DNA from: Polyangia bacterium
Lineage (GTDB): Bacteria > Myxococcota_A > Polyangia > Polyangiales > Polyangiaceae
NCBI GenBank assembly: GCA_030426145.1
Contig: JAUHZF010000044.1
Coordinates: forward strand, 1-37,170
DNA length: 37,170 bases
Reading direction: 5' to 3'
The notes beneath the pieces were generated by a model. It saw only the letters and a list, made by a program, of their open reading frames with translations, was not told the DNA's origin and did not search any database. Position numbers and translations under genes: made by a program. Numbering within the stretch: the first letter of the stretch is position 1; every line of letters starts with the position of its first letter. Below, piece after piece: positions 24,240 through 32,941 of the stretch.

Positions 24240-24416
24240 GGTGTACAAACCGCAATGCCACGACGGTGTGAGGGCTTCCACGATGGCCAGCCCCCAGGGC
24301 ACCGATGACCATCCCTGGGGAGGGCCCTCGGGATACTCGAACAACACGAGGTCGCCCCTTGCGGGGAGGTTGGCCCGCTTGTCGATGGGCACCTGGGCAC
24401 CGTGTGACCCAGCGTT

Positions 24417-24980
24417 CTACTGGCAGCGCTTGACGTACGACGCCACGGTGAAGCGCTTGTCGAATCCGCCGTCGGCGTAGACGGGGTCGCGACGGCTCTC
24501 GAACCGCGCGATCTCGAACGGAGCCAGGCAGCCCCGCTCGGCCTTTGGGATTTGTGCGCCGAGGTCTACTTCCAACTCGTCTTCCCATTCCTCGAGGATG
24601 TCGACCAGCGCGTCCTCGTCGAGGAGGGCGGCGGCCTCGACGCGGACGAACGCGCGCGCGTCGTCGTCGCCAATCATCATCTCGTGGTACGCGTACGCAC
24701 TGTTGTTGACCTTGCGAAGCGCCGCGTTCAGGGTCTCGCTGAAAGCGTCCTCTGGGATCGCGTAGACGCAGAATGTCCCGTGGAAGTCCGACTCCAGCCC
24801 GAAGAGTAGATGCGCTGGCCGTGCCGCGACGTCGTCGTCGCTGAGGGCGGCATCGTGTGGCACTGCCAGACCGCGTTCGGCGAACTGTTCGATGATGCTT
24901 CTCCGAGCCCCAGGTCCGTCCTCAGGGTCGAGATCCATGAAGCCCATGTCCTCAAAGTGGTCGCTCATATCGAAGCTCAT
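24417..24980 (-). CDS. Hypothetical acidic protein
   Basis: This 187-residue protein is strongly acidic, especially at the N-terminus ('DHFEDMGFMDLDPEDGPG') and in 'ILEEWEDELEVDLG'. It has no signal peptide or membrane segment. I do not recognise a family. The start is well supported: a perfect AGGAGG Shine-Dalgarno (minus strand of 24987-24992) lies six bases before the ATG. It is upstream of the large lipoprotein gene on the same strand with a 177-base gap, so co-transcription is possible but not obvious. It is divergent from the RCC1 lipoprotein gene. The mid-region 'SDFHGTFCVYAIPEDAFSETLN' could belong to an immunity- or stress-type domain, but this is speculation. Confidence 0.72.
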   Translation of the reverse strand: MSFDMSDHFEDMGFMDLDPEDGPGARRSIIEQFAERGLAVPHDAALSDDDVAARPAHLLFGLESDFHGTFCVYAIPEDAFSETLNAALRKVNNSAYAYHEMMIGDDDARAFVRVEAAALLDEDALVDILEEWEDELEVDLGAQIPKAERGCLAPFEIARFESRRDPVYADGGFDKRFTVASYVKRCQ

Positions 24981-25149
24981 CGTGTTCCTCCTGCGCTCAT
25001 TGTGGCCTTGCGGCCCGACGGACCGTAGTACGTTCGGCGCCGGAGCACGGACGGAATCGGGCTGGCGGCACAGGGCGGGTGGACGGTGGGGCTTGCCCTC
25101 GAAACGTCAGCTGCGTTGACCTAGCCCCGTCGACCAGAGACGATGGGGT

Positions 25150-26571
25150 ATGAGCGTGCGCTTGTGGGTCGGCCTCGGCGCCTCGTGGGTCGTGGGTGGA
25201 ATCGTCGCCTGCGGAGGACCGCAGCCTACTTTCGTCGACGACGGTGGTGCGGGGGGAAGCGGGGCCGGTGTCTCGACCTCTTCGAGCTCAGGCTCTTGTG
25301 ATCTCGCTTCGTGCCCATCGGCCCCCGGTGCAACCGCCGTGTGCGACGGCAACGCCTGCGGACTCATGTGTGACGCGGGGCGCGCGGATTGCGACACCGA
25401 CCTCTCTTCGCCCGACACCAACGGCTGCGAGGTCGACACGAACACTTCCGCTGCGCATTGTGGTTCGTGCGGCCGCCAGTGCGATGAGGGCTGCTTCGAA
25501 GGCGACTGCAATGGAGCGGCCCAGGTGTCCGCGGGATGGGGCACCGTGTGTGCGGTTCGGCGCAACGGGTCCGTCTACTGCTGGGGCCGCAACGAGTACG
25601 GCGAAGCCGGCAACCTCGACACCATGCCGCGCTACGTGCCGACCAAGGTCGAGCTGCCGATGCCGGCGACGTCGGTGTCCGTAGGGGGAGACTTCGAGTC
25701 GGGTCACACCTGCGCCATCATGGCCGACACGACGGTCTTCTGCTGGGGCGATCCGTTGCTCGACGGCGCGCCGGGCAACGGCGGAGGACAGCCAGTCCTG
25801 GTCACGGGGCTCGTCAACGTGGCGAAGGTGAGCGCGGGCGGGGACCACACCTGCGCGCTCAAGGACGATGGGGACCTGTTCTGCTGGGGGCAGAACGACG
25901 ATGGCGAAGTCGGCGACGGTGACACGCAGATCGTCGGCATCCCGGTCCAGATCCAGTCCGATGTGGCCGATGTATCCGCCGGCGGTGACCACACCTGCAG
26001 CGCCCTCACCAACGGCGATCTGTACTGCTGGGGGAGCGAGCAGTATTCGCAGCTCGCCATCAACGGCGAGTTCGGCCCCGACGTGCTCGTGCCCACGCTG
26101 GTCCCCGGCCTCGACGGCGTGGACGAGGTCTCGGCCGGACAAGTCAACACCTGTGCGCGCAAGGACGACGAGCTCTACTGCTGGGGTTGGGACTACAACG
26201 GCGGCGTCGGCACTGCGCTCTGCACGGGATCGGTCGCGGTCCCCACGCTGCTGTCGTTGAGCGAGCCCCTCGCCATCAGCGCCCGTGGCGACGAATCCGG
26301 GGTGGCCATCCGGGGCGCCGATCGCACCCTCGTGGGATGGGGCTACGGGTTGCGGCTCGACGAGATGGACAACTCGTGCGGCATCAACCCCTCCACCGTC
26401 ACCGGCGTCGCGCAGGTCAGTCACGGCAAGGCGGTCACGTGCGTGATCTTCGAATCGGGTGAGCTCTTCTGCGGAGGCGACGATACGGGAGGCGCGGTCG
26501 GAGATGGCGAGCAGCCGATGCCCGCGAACCGGGGACCCCTCACCCGCGTCCTGTTTCCTCCCGAGGACTAG
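25150..26571 (+). CDS. RCC1-repeat lipoprotein
   Basis: This 473-residue exported protein has a lipoprotein signal with lipobox 'IVAC' (Cys21), then a Gly/Ser-rich linker. A cysteine-rich segment follows ('CDLASC', 'CGLMCDAGRADCD', 'GCEVDT', 'AAHCGSCGRQCDEGC') of the style common in Polyangiales surface proteins. From about residue 125 onward there are six to seven RCC1-like blades. Each has the pattern 'VSAGGDHTCALKDDGDLFCWGQN', with the CxWG turn repeated near 'VYCWGRN', 'VFCWGD', 'LFCWGQN', 'LYCWGSE' and 'LYCWGWD'. RCC1 propellers are protein-interaction scaffolds, and bacterial secreted versions have no settled function. Cys pairs in each blade suggest disulphides in an oxidising location. 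It is convergent with the TPR/PEGA gene, 23 bases apart. Confidence 0.9.
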   Translation: MSVRLWVGLGASWVVGGIVACGGPQPTFVDDGGAGGSGAGVSTSSSSGSCDLASCPSAPGATAVCDGNACGLMCDAGRADCDTDLSSPDTNGCEVDTNTSAAHCGSCGRQCDEGCFEGDCNGAAQVSAGWGTVCAVRRNGSVYCWGRNEYGEAGNLDTMPRYVPTKVELPMPATSVSVGGDFESGHTCAIMADTTVFCWGDPLLDGAPGNGGGQPVLVTGLVNVAKVSAGGDHTCALKDDGDLFCWGQNDDGEVGDGDTQIVGIPVQIQSDVADVSAGGDHTCSALTNGDLYCWGSEQYSQLAINGEFGPDVLVPTLVPGLDGVDEVSAGQVNTCARKDDELYCWGWDYNGGVGTALCTGSVAVPTLLSLSEPLAISARGDESGVAIRGADRTLVGWGYGLRLDEMDNSCGINPSTVTGVAQVSHGKAVTCVIFESGELFCGGDDTGGAVGDGEQPMPANRGPLTRVLFPPED

Positions 26572-26594
26572 TTTCTGGCCGAAGACGGGTCGGT

Positions 26595-27557
26595 CTAGAA
26601 GCTCCCGCGGGCGGTGATGCCGCCGTAGCCGGGGCCCCAAGTCGGCACCAGGATCGCGTCTCGGGCCGGTTCCGGCGCCATGAGCAGGAGCACCACGCCC
26701 GTCACGGCTGCGGCCCCCCCTACGCCCAGGGAAACGAAGCCTCCGATGCGAAGGCGTTCGGCGTTTGCGAGGGTCGCCTCGATGTCGTCGCGCTGGCTCT
26801 GCGGACAGCTCAGGCGTTCGGGACCTCCGCACCGGTCGTCGACGTCACCCTCCTGGCCCTGAGCGACGCCGAGCAAAACCCCGCCGACCACGAGGCCGGC
26901 GACGCCTACGCCGGTGACCAAGGCACCGGGCCAAAGCACGGCGGACGGCGGGTCGTCCGGCACCTCGGTGGCGGAGACCTCTCGGGCGTCGGGGTCGATG
27001 GCGAGCACCAGCGTGAGCTCCTCGTCACCCGTCTCGATCACGGCCGACTCGGTCACGGTCGAGTAACCGGGCGCGGTCGCCTCGATCACGTGCTCGCCTG
27101 GATCGATCGGGAGCTTGGTGCCCAGCGTCGAGACGGCGACATCGCGGCCATCGATGGTGATTCGCAGGCCCTCCGGCGGCTCGGCGACTTGGAGGGTGAG
27201 GGTAGGTACCTTCGGTCTCAGCCCCTCGAGCTTGTCGGTGAGGACCTTCACCACCTGCGCTTTGCCGTCGAGCTCGGCCTGCTCCGCCCCGCGTTCGTAG
27301 GCGTTGAGGGCGCTGGTGAGTCGGCCCAGCTCCTCGAAGCAGATCCCGACCCGCAACCACAGCTGCGGCGTTTCTTTGATGTCGAGCGCGCGCTGGTACT
27401 TCTCGGCGGCCTTCTCCCACTGCTCGGCCTTCTCGGCGCGCAGCCCCTCCTGGTAGAACTTGCGAGCCACGGCGAGCTGGCCTTGCGCCGACGCGGGCGG
27501 CGCCATCAGGAAGGCGCTCACGAGGAGCGCACACGCCATCGCAAACCGGTAGGCCAC
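26595..27557 (-). CDS. TPR and PEGA domain exported protein
   Basis: This 320-residue protein has a signal peptide ending near 'APPASAQG', then a TPR-like helical region ('ARKFYQEGLRAEKAEQWEKAAEKYQRAL', 'LWLRVGICFEELGRLTSALNAYERG'). A PEGA-type beta domain follows ('PEGLRITIDGRDV', 'LPIDPGEHVIEATAPGYSTV'). Two hydrophobic helices come near the C-terminus ('GALVTGVGVAGLVVGGVLLGVA', 'GGFVSLGVGGAAAVTGVVLLLM'). This layout recurs in myxobacteria beside Ser/Thr kinases, as it does here with the kinase divergent 43 bases away. It is probably envelope-associated. The GTG at 27557 was preferred because it gives an Arg-containing n-region to the signal peptide. An ATG at 27539 is the alternative. Its role is unknown, and a link to kinase signalling is inference. 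Confidence 0.85.
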   Translation of the reverse strand: MAYRFAMACALLVSAFLMAPPASAQGQLAVARKFYQEGLRAEKAEQWEKAAEKYQRALDIKETPQLWLRVGICFEELGRLTSALNAYERGAEQAELDGKAQVVKVLTDKLEGLRPKVPTLTLQVAEPPEGLRITIDGRDVAVSTLGTKLPIDPGEHVIEATAPGYSTVTESAVIETGDEELTLVLAIDPDAREVSATEVPDDPPSAVLWPGALVTGVGVAGLVVGGVLLGVAQGQEGDVDDRCGGPERLSCPQSQRDDIEATLANAERLRIGGFVSLGVGGAAAVTGVVLLLMAPEPARDAILVPTWGPGYGGITARGSF

Positions 27558-27600
27558 GGGTTGAGATACCGCTGCCGCCGGGTCGCGACAATGCGTGACG

Positions 27601-29079
27601 ATGGAGATACGTCGCGGAACGCCGTACATTGCCTTCGTGCAGGCAAGCGACCTCATCGCGGAGCGCTACCGGCTCGTGCGGAAGCTGGGCTCGGGCGGCA
27701 TGGGCGCCGTGTGGCAGGCCACGCACGAGGTGACCGGCCGCGCCGTCGCGGTAAAACTGCTGCACGAGGGCGTGACCGACGATCGTGAAGGTCGGAGCCG
27801 CTTCATGCGCGAAGCTCAGGCATCGGCCCGGATCAACCATCCCAACGTGATCGACGTGCTCGATGCGGGAGAGACGGATGAGGGCGGTCTCTTCTTGGCC
27901 ATGGAGTTGCTCGACGGGGCATCGCTCGAGGAAGCGATGGCCAGTCAGGACCCGCTCTGCGGGCGCGATTTCTTGGTCGTGATGGCGGACGCCTGTCGTG
28001 GTCTGGCGGCCGCGCACGACGTGAACATCGTCCACCGCGACGTGAAGCCGGCCAACATCTTCCTCCACCGGGACAAGGGCAAAGACGAGGCGCGCGGCTT
28101 GGTCCTCGACTTCGGGATCAGCAAGTTCATCGGCAACGTCGATGGGGTTGCGACGAGCACCGGCGCGGTGCTGGGTTCGCCGCGCTACATGAGCCCCGAG
28201 CAGATCTACGGCTCCGGCGACATCGACCATCGAACGGACATCTGGTCGATCGGGGTGCTCCTGTTTCGTGGATTCACCGGGCGCTGGCCCCACCAGGCCG
28301 AGAACTTCACGAGCTTGTGCATCGCCATCGGCACCGAGCCGCCCTTCGACATCGACGTCACCGCGCCCGAGCTACCGGCGTCGTTGCGTGCGGTGATCAA
28401 GGGGTGCTTGCGGCCTCGCGAGGAGCGGTGGTCGTCGTCGGCCGACATCGCCGAGCAGCTCGAGGCCATCGCGGGAAGACCCGAGCTGGCGACCATCCGT
28501 GTCCATCCAGCATCCAGTGGTCGCTCGGGGTCCTCCAGCCAAGTGCCGGTGCGCACCCCTTCCTCGCTCTCGTCCTTCGACGACGTGGAGCTGACCCTCG
28601 TCCGTGCGTCGGCGCCGCAAGCGGTCCTCGGGGGCCCAGCCGTCCCCGATGGTCCGACCGACATCCGCATGTCGACCGCGCCGAGCGGCACCATGACCTC
28701 GCCGCTGTCCCCCCGCAGCTCTGGCGGCGCCCTCGTGGGCGTGGTCATCGGCATGGCGGTGACGGGCGCAGTCGGCGCCTTGGGTTACACCTTCATGCGC
28801 ACCGAGTCGCCTGCTGCCACGCCGGCGTCGTCATCTCGTCCGTCGCCCGTTCCGTCCCTCGACGTCACCACCTCGTCGGACCCACCTCCCGTCGAACCGT
28901 CCCCCTCGGCCGCGGAAGAGGTGCCCCCGGTCGCGCCCTCGGCGTCTGCCACCGCGTCGGCCGAGACCACCCCGTCGCCCGAGCCCGTCGTGCCGCGGCC
29001 TCGGATCCCGCGCCCGGCGCCGCCGGTGGTCGTCAAGAAGAAGAAGGTAGAGGGTGAGGACCTCGGGTCGGGGATCTGA
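27601..29079 (+). CDS. Membrane-anchored Ser/Thr protein kinase
   Basis: This 492-residue Hanks-type kinase has an N-terminal catalytic domain. The glycine loop is 'LGSGGMGAVW' (29-38), K52 is in 'VAVKLL', the catalytic loop is 'HRDVKPAN' (145-152), DFG is at 170-172, and the 'SPRYMSPEQ' P+1 loop and 'TDIWSIGVLLF' follow. A juxtamembrane Ser/Pro-rich linker leads to one transmembrane helix (about 377-398, 'LVGVVIGMAVTGAVGALGYTF'), then a Pro/Ser/Thr-rich extracytoplasmic tail ending in 'VKKKKVEGEDLGSGI'. All catalytic residues are present, so it should be active. The extracytoplasmic part has no recognisable sensor domain. The start could instead be GTG at 27637, since homology begins at 'ASDLIAERYRLVRKLG'. 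It is divergent from the TPR/PEGA gene. Confidence 0.92.
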   Translation: MEIRRGTPYIAFVQASDLIAERYRLVRKLGSGGMGAVWQATHEVTGRAVAVKLLHEGVTDDREGRSRFMREAQASARINHPNVIDVLDAGETDEGGLFLAMELLDGASLEEAMASQDPLCGRDFLVVMADACRGLAAAHDVNIVHRDVKPANIFLHRDKGKDEARGLVLDFGISKFIGNVDGVATSTGAVLGSPRYMSPEQIYGSGDIDHRTDIWSIGVLLFRGFTGRWPHQAENFTSLCIAIGTEPPFDIDVTAPELPASLRAVIKGCLRPREERWSSSADIAEQLEAIAGRPELATIRVHPASSGRSGSSSQVPVRTPSSLSSFDDVELTLVRASAPQAVLGGPAVPDGPTDIRMSTAPSGTMTSPLSPRSSGGALVGVVIGMAVTGAVGALGYTFMRTESPAATPASSSRPSPVPSLDVTTSSDPPPVEPSPSAAEEVPPVAPSASATASAETTPSPEPVVPRPRIPRPAPPVVVKKKKVEGEDLGSGI

Positions 29080-29189
29080 CCGCGTTCACGCCTTGCCCGA
29101 GCCGGGCACAGTGCGCTCGAGCGGCAAGCCCGCAGCGGTCCGTCTGCCATGGTTGATGTTCGTCTAGCCAGCGCGCCCGCCGGCAGGTA

Positions 29190-29522
29190 GTTCCACTCCA
29201 CGCTGGTGATCAGCGCTGTCTGCGTGAGGTTCGAGCTGCCGATGTAGGCAGCCCGACCTTTCCTGCCGGCAAACAGATACGCCTTGGGGTGGAAGTGAAC
29301 GGCACGCTTGGTCTCGAAGACGCGCACCGTGACCCGCTCGGGGTAGAGCTCGGCCAGGTCGACCAGCTTGCGTAGCTCGGCGGGGTCGGAAAAGTCCTGC
29401 AGGTCGCCCGTGATGATCCTGATCTGACCCCTTCGTCGAAGCACGTCGCGGAGGGCATGTTCGATGGCTTCGACCCCCTTCGCGGTCACGAAGGCCACGC
29501 AGCCTACGGGAAGTCCCGTCAT
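29190..29522 (-). pseudogene. Truncated phospholipase-D-like domain remnant
   Basis: The minus strand encodes about 110 residues resembling the PLD-like N-terminal domain found in some helicases and restriction-type proteins. It contains 'VRVFETKRAVHFHPKAYLF' followed by 'AAYIGSSNLTQTAL', an HxK...GSSN version of the HKD motif. 'RIITGDLQDFSDPAELRKLVDLAE' matches the preceding Rossmann-like part. The similarity stops after 'SVEWNY', and the continuing frame runs through low-complexity sequence antisense to the kinase gene. No second HKD motif or helicase domain follows. It is most likely a decayed fragment of a larger gene. The rest of the 29080-29643 interval holds nothing else I can support. 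Confidence 0.55.
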
Positions 29523-29643
29523 TCGGTACCTACGGGGTGTGACCCCCGTGGCAACCGGTCTTTCCCCGGCGACTTGTGACGCGCCACATGCGTAGCCAAA
29601 AAAAAGTACGCAACCCTCGGCGGCCCCGCGTCGAGGGGTAGGC

Positions 29644-30264
29644 ATGAAGAAGATCACGCCTTGCCTCATCCTCATGGTTGTCCTCTTGGGCCTCGGCGCC
29701 GCCGGCTGCGACAAGATCGCCAAGGCCCGCGAGGTGATGGAGAAGGTCGAAGACGCGAGCGATAAGGGTAAGAAGAAGAGCAGGAGCAAGCCGAAGAAGG
29801 AGAAGAAGAGGGACGTCGACTACTTCTCCGACGCGACCGAGATCCCCAAGCGCCTGGAGAAGGAGACGAAGCGCACGCGTGCCCTCGAGATCCTGATCTA
29901 CCCCGACTGGGCGAGGGCTCAGCTTCAGGATCCGAAGAGGAAGAAGAACGCAGACGAGTACACGCTGCGCAACGACGAGGTGGGCGAGTCCGTACCGGTG
30001 AAGTGGATGGGGCATAAGCCCAGCGCGGAGGACGTGACGAAGACGTCCTTCGCCTACGCCGATGTGGACTTCGGGAAGCTTGCGGACATCGCCAAGGCGG
30101 CGAAGGACGACTGCGACGAAGACGACGGGAAGATCACCCACGCGATCCTGCGTCGCCCGATCATCGGCGGTGGCGAGGCGGCCTGGAGCATCTACATCAG
30201 TGGCGAACGCGGCAACTGCCACAGCCAGTACAGCTTGGAGGGGAAGCTCATCAGGACGTTCTGA
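29644..30264 (+). CDS. Small lysine-rich lipoprotein, hypothetical
   Basis: This 206-residue protein has a classic lipoprotein signal: K2 and K3, a hydrophobic core, and lipobox 'GAAGC' with Cys22. The next segment (about 45-60) is very lysine-rich ('KGKKKSRSKPKKEKKR'). A folded domain with 'LEILIYPDWARAQLQDP' and 'EYTLRNDEVGESVPVKWMG' follows, and the end is 'AAWSIYISGERGNCHSQYSLEGKLIRTF'. I do not recognise the family. The basic linker may span peptidoglycan or bind anionic polymer, which is inference. The ATG has GGTAGG immediately upstream, too close for a good Shine-Dalgarno. It is followed on the same strand by the membrane protein gene with an 85-base gap. Confidence 0.8.
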   Translation: MKKITPCLILMVVLLGLGAAGCDKIAKAREVMEKVEDASDKGKKKSRSKPKKEKKRDVDYFSDATEIPKRLEKETKRTRALEILIYPDWARAQLQDPKRKKNADEYTLRNDEVGESVPVKWMGHKPSAEDVTKTSFAYADVDFGKLADIAKAAKDDCDEDDGKITHAILRRPIIGGGEAAWSIYISGERGNCHSQYSLEGKLIRTF

Positions 30265-30349
30265 ATCGGTCGTGAACCCGTGGCCCCCTCGATGCCGCCA
30301 CCCATATTTGCCTCCTGCTGAATCTGCTTCGCAGGGGAAAGGCCAGACC

Positions 30350-31444
30350 GTGAACACACCCACCCGCCAGAACGCCGACCGACTCACCCTTCGCAGCGCG
30401 CCGCCGCGCTCGAAGCGGGAGATGTGGGCGTGGGGTGGGGCCGTGGCTCTGGCGATCATCGTTCAGGCGTGGCCGGGGCAGAGCACGTCGACCTGTGCCC
30501 TCGTGGCGATGCTTGGGTTCGTCGTCATGAGCGTGGTGCTGCATACCCAGAACGCTCCGCTCTGGATCATGCGCATCGCGTTTCAGGCGCGGGGCTGCTC
30601 GGTCGTGCGCGAGGTCGAGTTGGAGCGGGTCGCGGGTGGACCTGACTATCGTGGTCGGGGCGGGGTGGCCGTCTTCTACCGGGGTCGCACGGCCAGGTTG
30701 CTCGAGGCGGGGTGGGATCACGCCCATGCGGCGCGGGGGGATCGAGCCTTTGATGTGCTCTGGCTGCTCGTCGAGGTCGAAGGCGCGGAGAGGGAGCTGG
30801 TCATGCTTCCCGTCGCGGAGTCGTTGGATATGGAAGCGCGGCTCGCCGAGCTGCGCGACTTTGCTGCGGCAGCGGGCGCGCATGACGTGCTCATCGCCGA
30901 GCGGCCGTGGGGCCTGTGGTCCACGAGGGACTACCTCTCGTACGTGCGCAACGGCGCCCTCGAGACGAACATGTGGGGGGTCACGACGCGCGAGGCCAAA
31001 CATTGGAGCTCCCTCAGCTGGGGAGTGGTGGAGCGGGCGATGTTCGCCCGCATTTCGACCGCGCGACGGCTCCGGCTCTGGGTGGGGGAGCTCAGTGTGA
31101 ACCCGGTCTGGATGGTGGCCACGGTTGCTGGCTCCATCTCTTGGGCCATGGTGGCCGATGCCATGGACCTGCCCATACACGCCACCGCGCCTCCAGGCCT
31201 TTGGCTAGCGATGGACGCGGCCATCGTGCTGTCGACAACGGTGGTTCACGCGCTTCTGGTCGGCCTGGCGCGGGGCGCTTCCTCGCGGTCGCGGCGTCGT
31301 TGGATCGATGGCGCCTTGGCCGACTGGGATCTCCTGCGACGCGATTGGACCGAGGTGAATGCGATGAACCAGGCGGAGCTCGACGGGCGACGCGCGGCCA
31401 CGCGGTGGCGACGGGGACCTCGGCGAACGAAGCCCGCGGCGTAG
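30350..31444 (+). CDS. Hypothetical integral membrane protein
   Basis: This 364-residue protein has two N-terminal membrane segments ('AWGGAVALAIIVQAW', 'CALVAMLGFVVMSVVLH'). A soluble region of about 180 residues follows ('RGGVAVFYRGRTARLLEAGW', 'ELVMLPVAESLDMEARLAELRDFAAAAG'), then two more C-terminal segments ('WMVATVAGSISWAMVADAM', 'LWLAMDAAIVLSTTVVHALLVGL'). The GTG at 30350 was chosen because AGGGGAAAGG lies about eight bases upstream and the frame before it antagonises the lipoprotein gene. I do not recognise a family or catalytic motif. It ends three bases before the convergent DUF4303-WD40 gene. Confidence 0.75.
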   Translation: MNTPTRQNADRLTLRSAPPRSKREMWAWGGAVALAIIVQAWPGQSTSTCALVAMLGFVVMSVVLHTQNAPLWIMRIAFQARGCSVVREVELERVAGGPDYRGRGGVAVFYRGRTARLLEAGWDHAHAARGDRAFDVLWLLVEVEGAERELVMLPVAESLDMEARLAELRDFAAAAGAHDVLIAERPWGLWSTRDYLSYVRNGALETNMWGVTTREAKHWSSLSWGVVERAMFARISTARRLRLWVGELSVNPVWMVATVAGSISWAMVADAMDLPIHATAPPGLWLAMDAAIVLSTTVVHALLVGLARGASSRSRRRWIDGALADWDLLRRDWTEVNAMNQAELDGRRAATRWRRGPRRTKPAA

Positions 31445-31447
31445 TGG

Positions 31448-32875
31448 TCACACCTCGAACACGTACACCGCGGGGCCCTCGTCCACGTCGCGACCGCATA
31501 GTGCCACGTGCTTTTCGTCGCGCCAGGCGCAGGCGCTGAGGGACTCGTGGCGGGCGCGTAGGGTGGTGAGGCGGGCGCCGGTGGAGGGGTTCCAGACGTG
31601 GAGCTCGCCATTGGTGTGCACGGTGGCGAGCTTGCTGCCGTCGGGGGAGAAGGCGAGGCCGGGGCAGGCGGTTGGCTGGTAGTCGCCGGTCTTGGCGCTC
31701 TCGGGCAGGGGCTTGGGGATGGCGAGGCGGTGGCGGAGCGCACCGTCGGGGTCGAGGAGGAGCACGGCACCCGTGCCGCGGTCGTCGATGCCGATGGCGA
31801 TGGATCCGTCGGGGGCCAACGCGATGGCGCGGGCACCGTCTTGGTCGAGCTCGAGGGTTTTGTGGATGGTGCCGGTGGCGGGGTCGACGGCGGTGATGTC
31901 GTTGCCGACGATCCAAAGGGTGTCGGCCGACCAGGTCATGGCGGTGGTGGGATGGTCCATGCGCCAGCGCTCCTTGCGCTGCTGGGTCGCGATGACGGTG
32001 CCCTTCCAATCGGCGGTGACGAGCAGACCGTCGTCGGGGCGGAAGGCGAGGGCGCGGATCTGATCGGCGTGGGCGAGGCCGGTTGGGGTGACCGTTCCGT
32101 CGAGGGCGATGTGGAAGGCTTTGGGGCCCGCGCTGACGACGGCACCGTCCGAACCCAGTGCGACCTGCCAGATGCTGGCGTCGAGCTCGGCTTCGGCCAG
32201 CATGCGATCGCCGTCGAACAGGTAGACCTCGTTCTGGCCGCCGGTGGCCATGAGCGTGCCGCATGTGGCGACGCCAGTCATCTGGTACGCCGCCGGGCCG
32301 AGCGCAGTGAAGGTGCCGACTTCGCGCGTGACCTCCATGTCGTGGGCCAGGCGTTCCCAGGGCCCGTCGGGGTTGAGGATGCGGGCGTTGTCGAGGCGGC
32401 TGCGGTTGCTCTGGTCGCCCTGCAGAACGTTGACGGTGACCGCGTCGCGGGCCGCGCCCTCACCGAAGAAGCCGTCGGCGTCGAGCTGCTTCAAGGCGGC
32501 GAAGCAACAGGTCTTCACCTGCGCCACGCGCGCGCCGAAGTCGCCTTTGGGCAGCTCGTAGATGTGGGGCAGCGCGCTCATGAACGCTGCGACCTCCGCG
32601 AAGTGCTCCTCCCCTTCACCGAGGTAGGGCGAGTCGGCGGGCGACCAGCGCAGGCTCTCCATCTCACCGTCGACGTTGTTGGCGTCGTAGCGCTCGGCCA
32701 CCTTGCGCAGGCCCTGCTCCCCGCACACCAGGGGACTGATGAACTGGTACTCCGGCGTGGTGTACAGCGCGTAGGCGTAGAAGGTCTCGTCTGGATACGC
32801 CGCGCGCAGGGCCGTGAACGCCGCGCGGGCGGCCTGGGTCAGCAGGTGAGTGAGGGTCGCTTCGTCGAAGCTCAT
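31448..32875 (-). CDS. DUF4303 domain fused to a WD40-like propeller
   Basis: This 475-residue protein begins with a DUF4303-type domain (about 1-165): 'LLTQAARAAFTALRAAYPDETFYAYALYTTPEYQFISPLVCGEQGL', with 'LRWSPADSPYLGEGEEHFAEV' following. From about residue 190 it has WD40/quinoprotein-like repeats such as 'IWQVALGSDGAVVSAG', 'IRALAFRPDDGLLVTADWKGTVIATQ', 'ARAIALAPDGSIAIGIDD' and 'CPGLAFSPDGSKLATVHTNGELHVWNPSTG'. There is no signal peptide, so it is cytoplasmic. DUF4303 proteins are often found in immunity/polymorphic-toxin settings, but that link is not shown here. The ATG at 32875 has AGGGAGG nine bases upstream. Longer upstream frames are shadows of the divergent sugar dehydrogenase gene. 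Confidence 0.85.
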   Translation of the reverse strand: MSFDEATLTHLLTQAARAAFTALRAAYPDETFYAYALYTTPEYQFISPLVCGEQGLRKVAERYDANNVDGEMESLRWSPADSPYLGEGEEHFAEVAAFMSALPHIYELPKGDFGARVAQVKTCCFAALKQLDADGFFGEGAARDAVTVNVLQGDQSNRSRLDNARILNPDGPWERLAHDMEVTREVGTFTALGPAAYQMTGVATCGTLMATGGQNEVYLFDGDRMLAEAELDASIWQVALGSDGAVVSAGPKAFHIALDGTVTPTGLAHADQIRALAFRPDDGLLVTADWKGTVIATQQRKERWRMDHPTTAMTWSADTLWIVGNDITAVDPATGTIHKTLELDQDGARAIALAPDGSIAIGIDDRGTGAVLLLDPDGALRHRLAIPKPLPESAKTGDYQPTACPGLAFSPDGSKLATVHTNGELHVWNPSTGARLTTLRARHESLSACAWRDEKHVALCGRDVDEGPAVYVFEV

Positions 32876-32941
32876 CGGTCCATCCTCCCTCATCTCTGTC
32901 GAGGGTTCAGCCCTCGGCACCAGCTGCGCTACAGGTAGCGG

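Noticed and set aside
24240-24392. Upstream extension of the large lipoprotein
   Set aside because: It would place the lipoprotein signal peptide internally, and the GTG at 24239 gives a normal signal sequence.
29094-29108. TGCCCG-AGC-CGGGCA hairpin after the kinase gene as a terminator
   Set aside because: The stem is only six base pairs and no T-rich tract follows.
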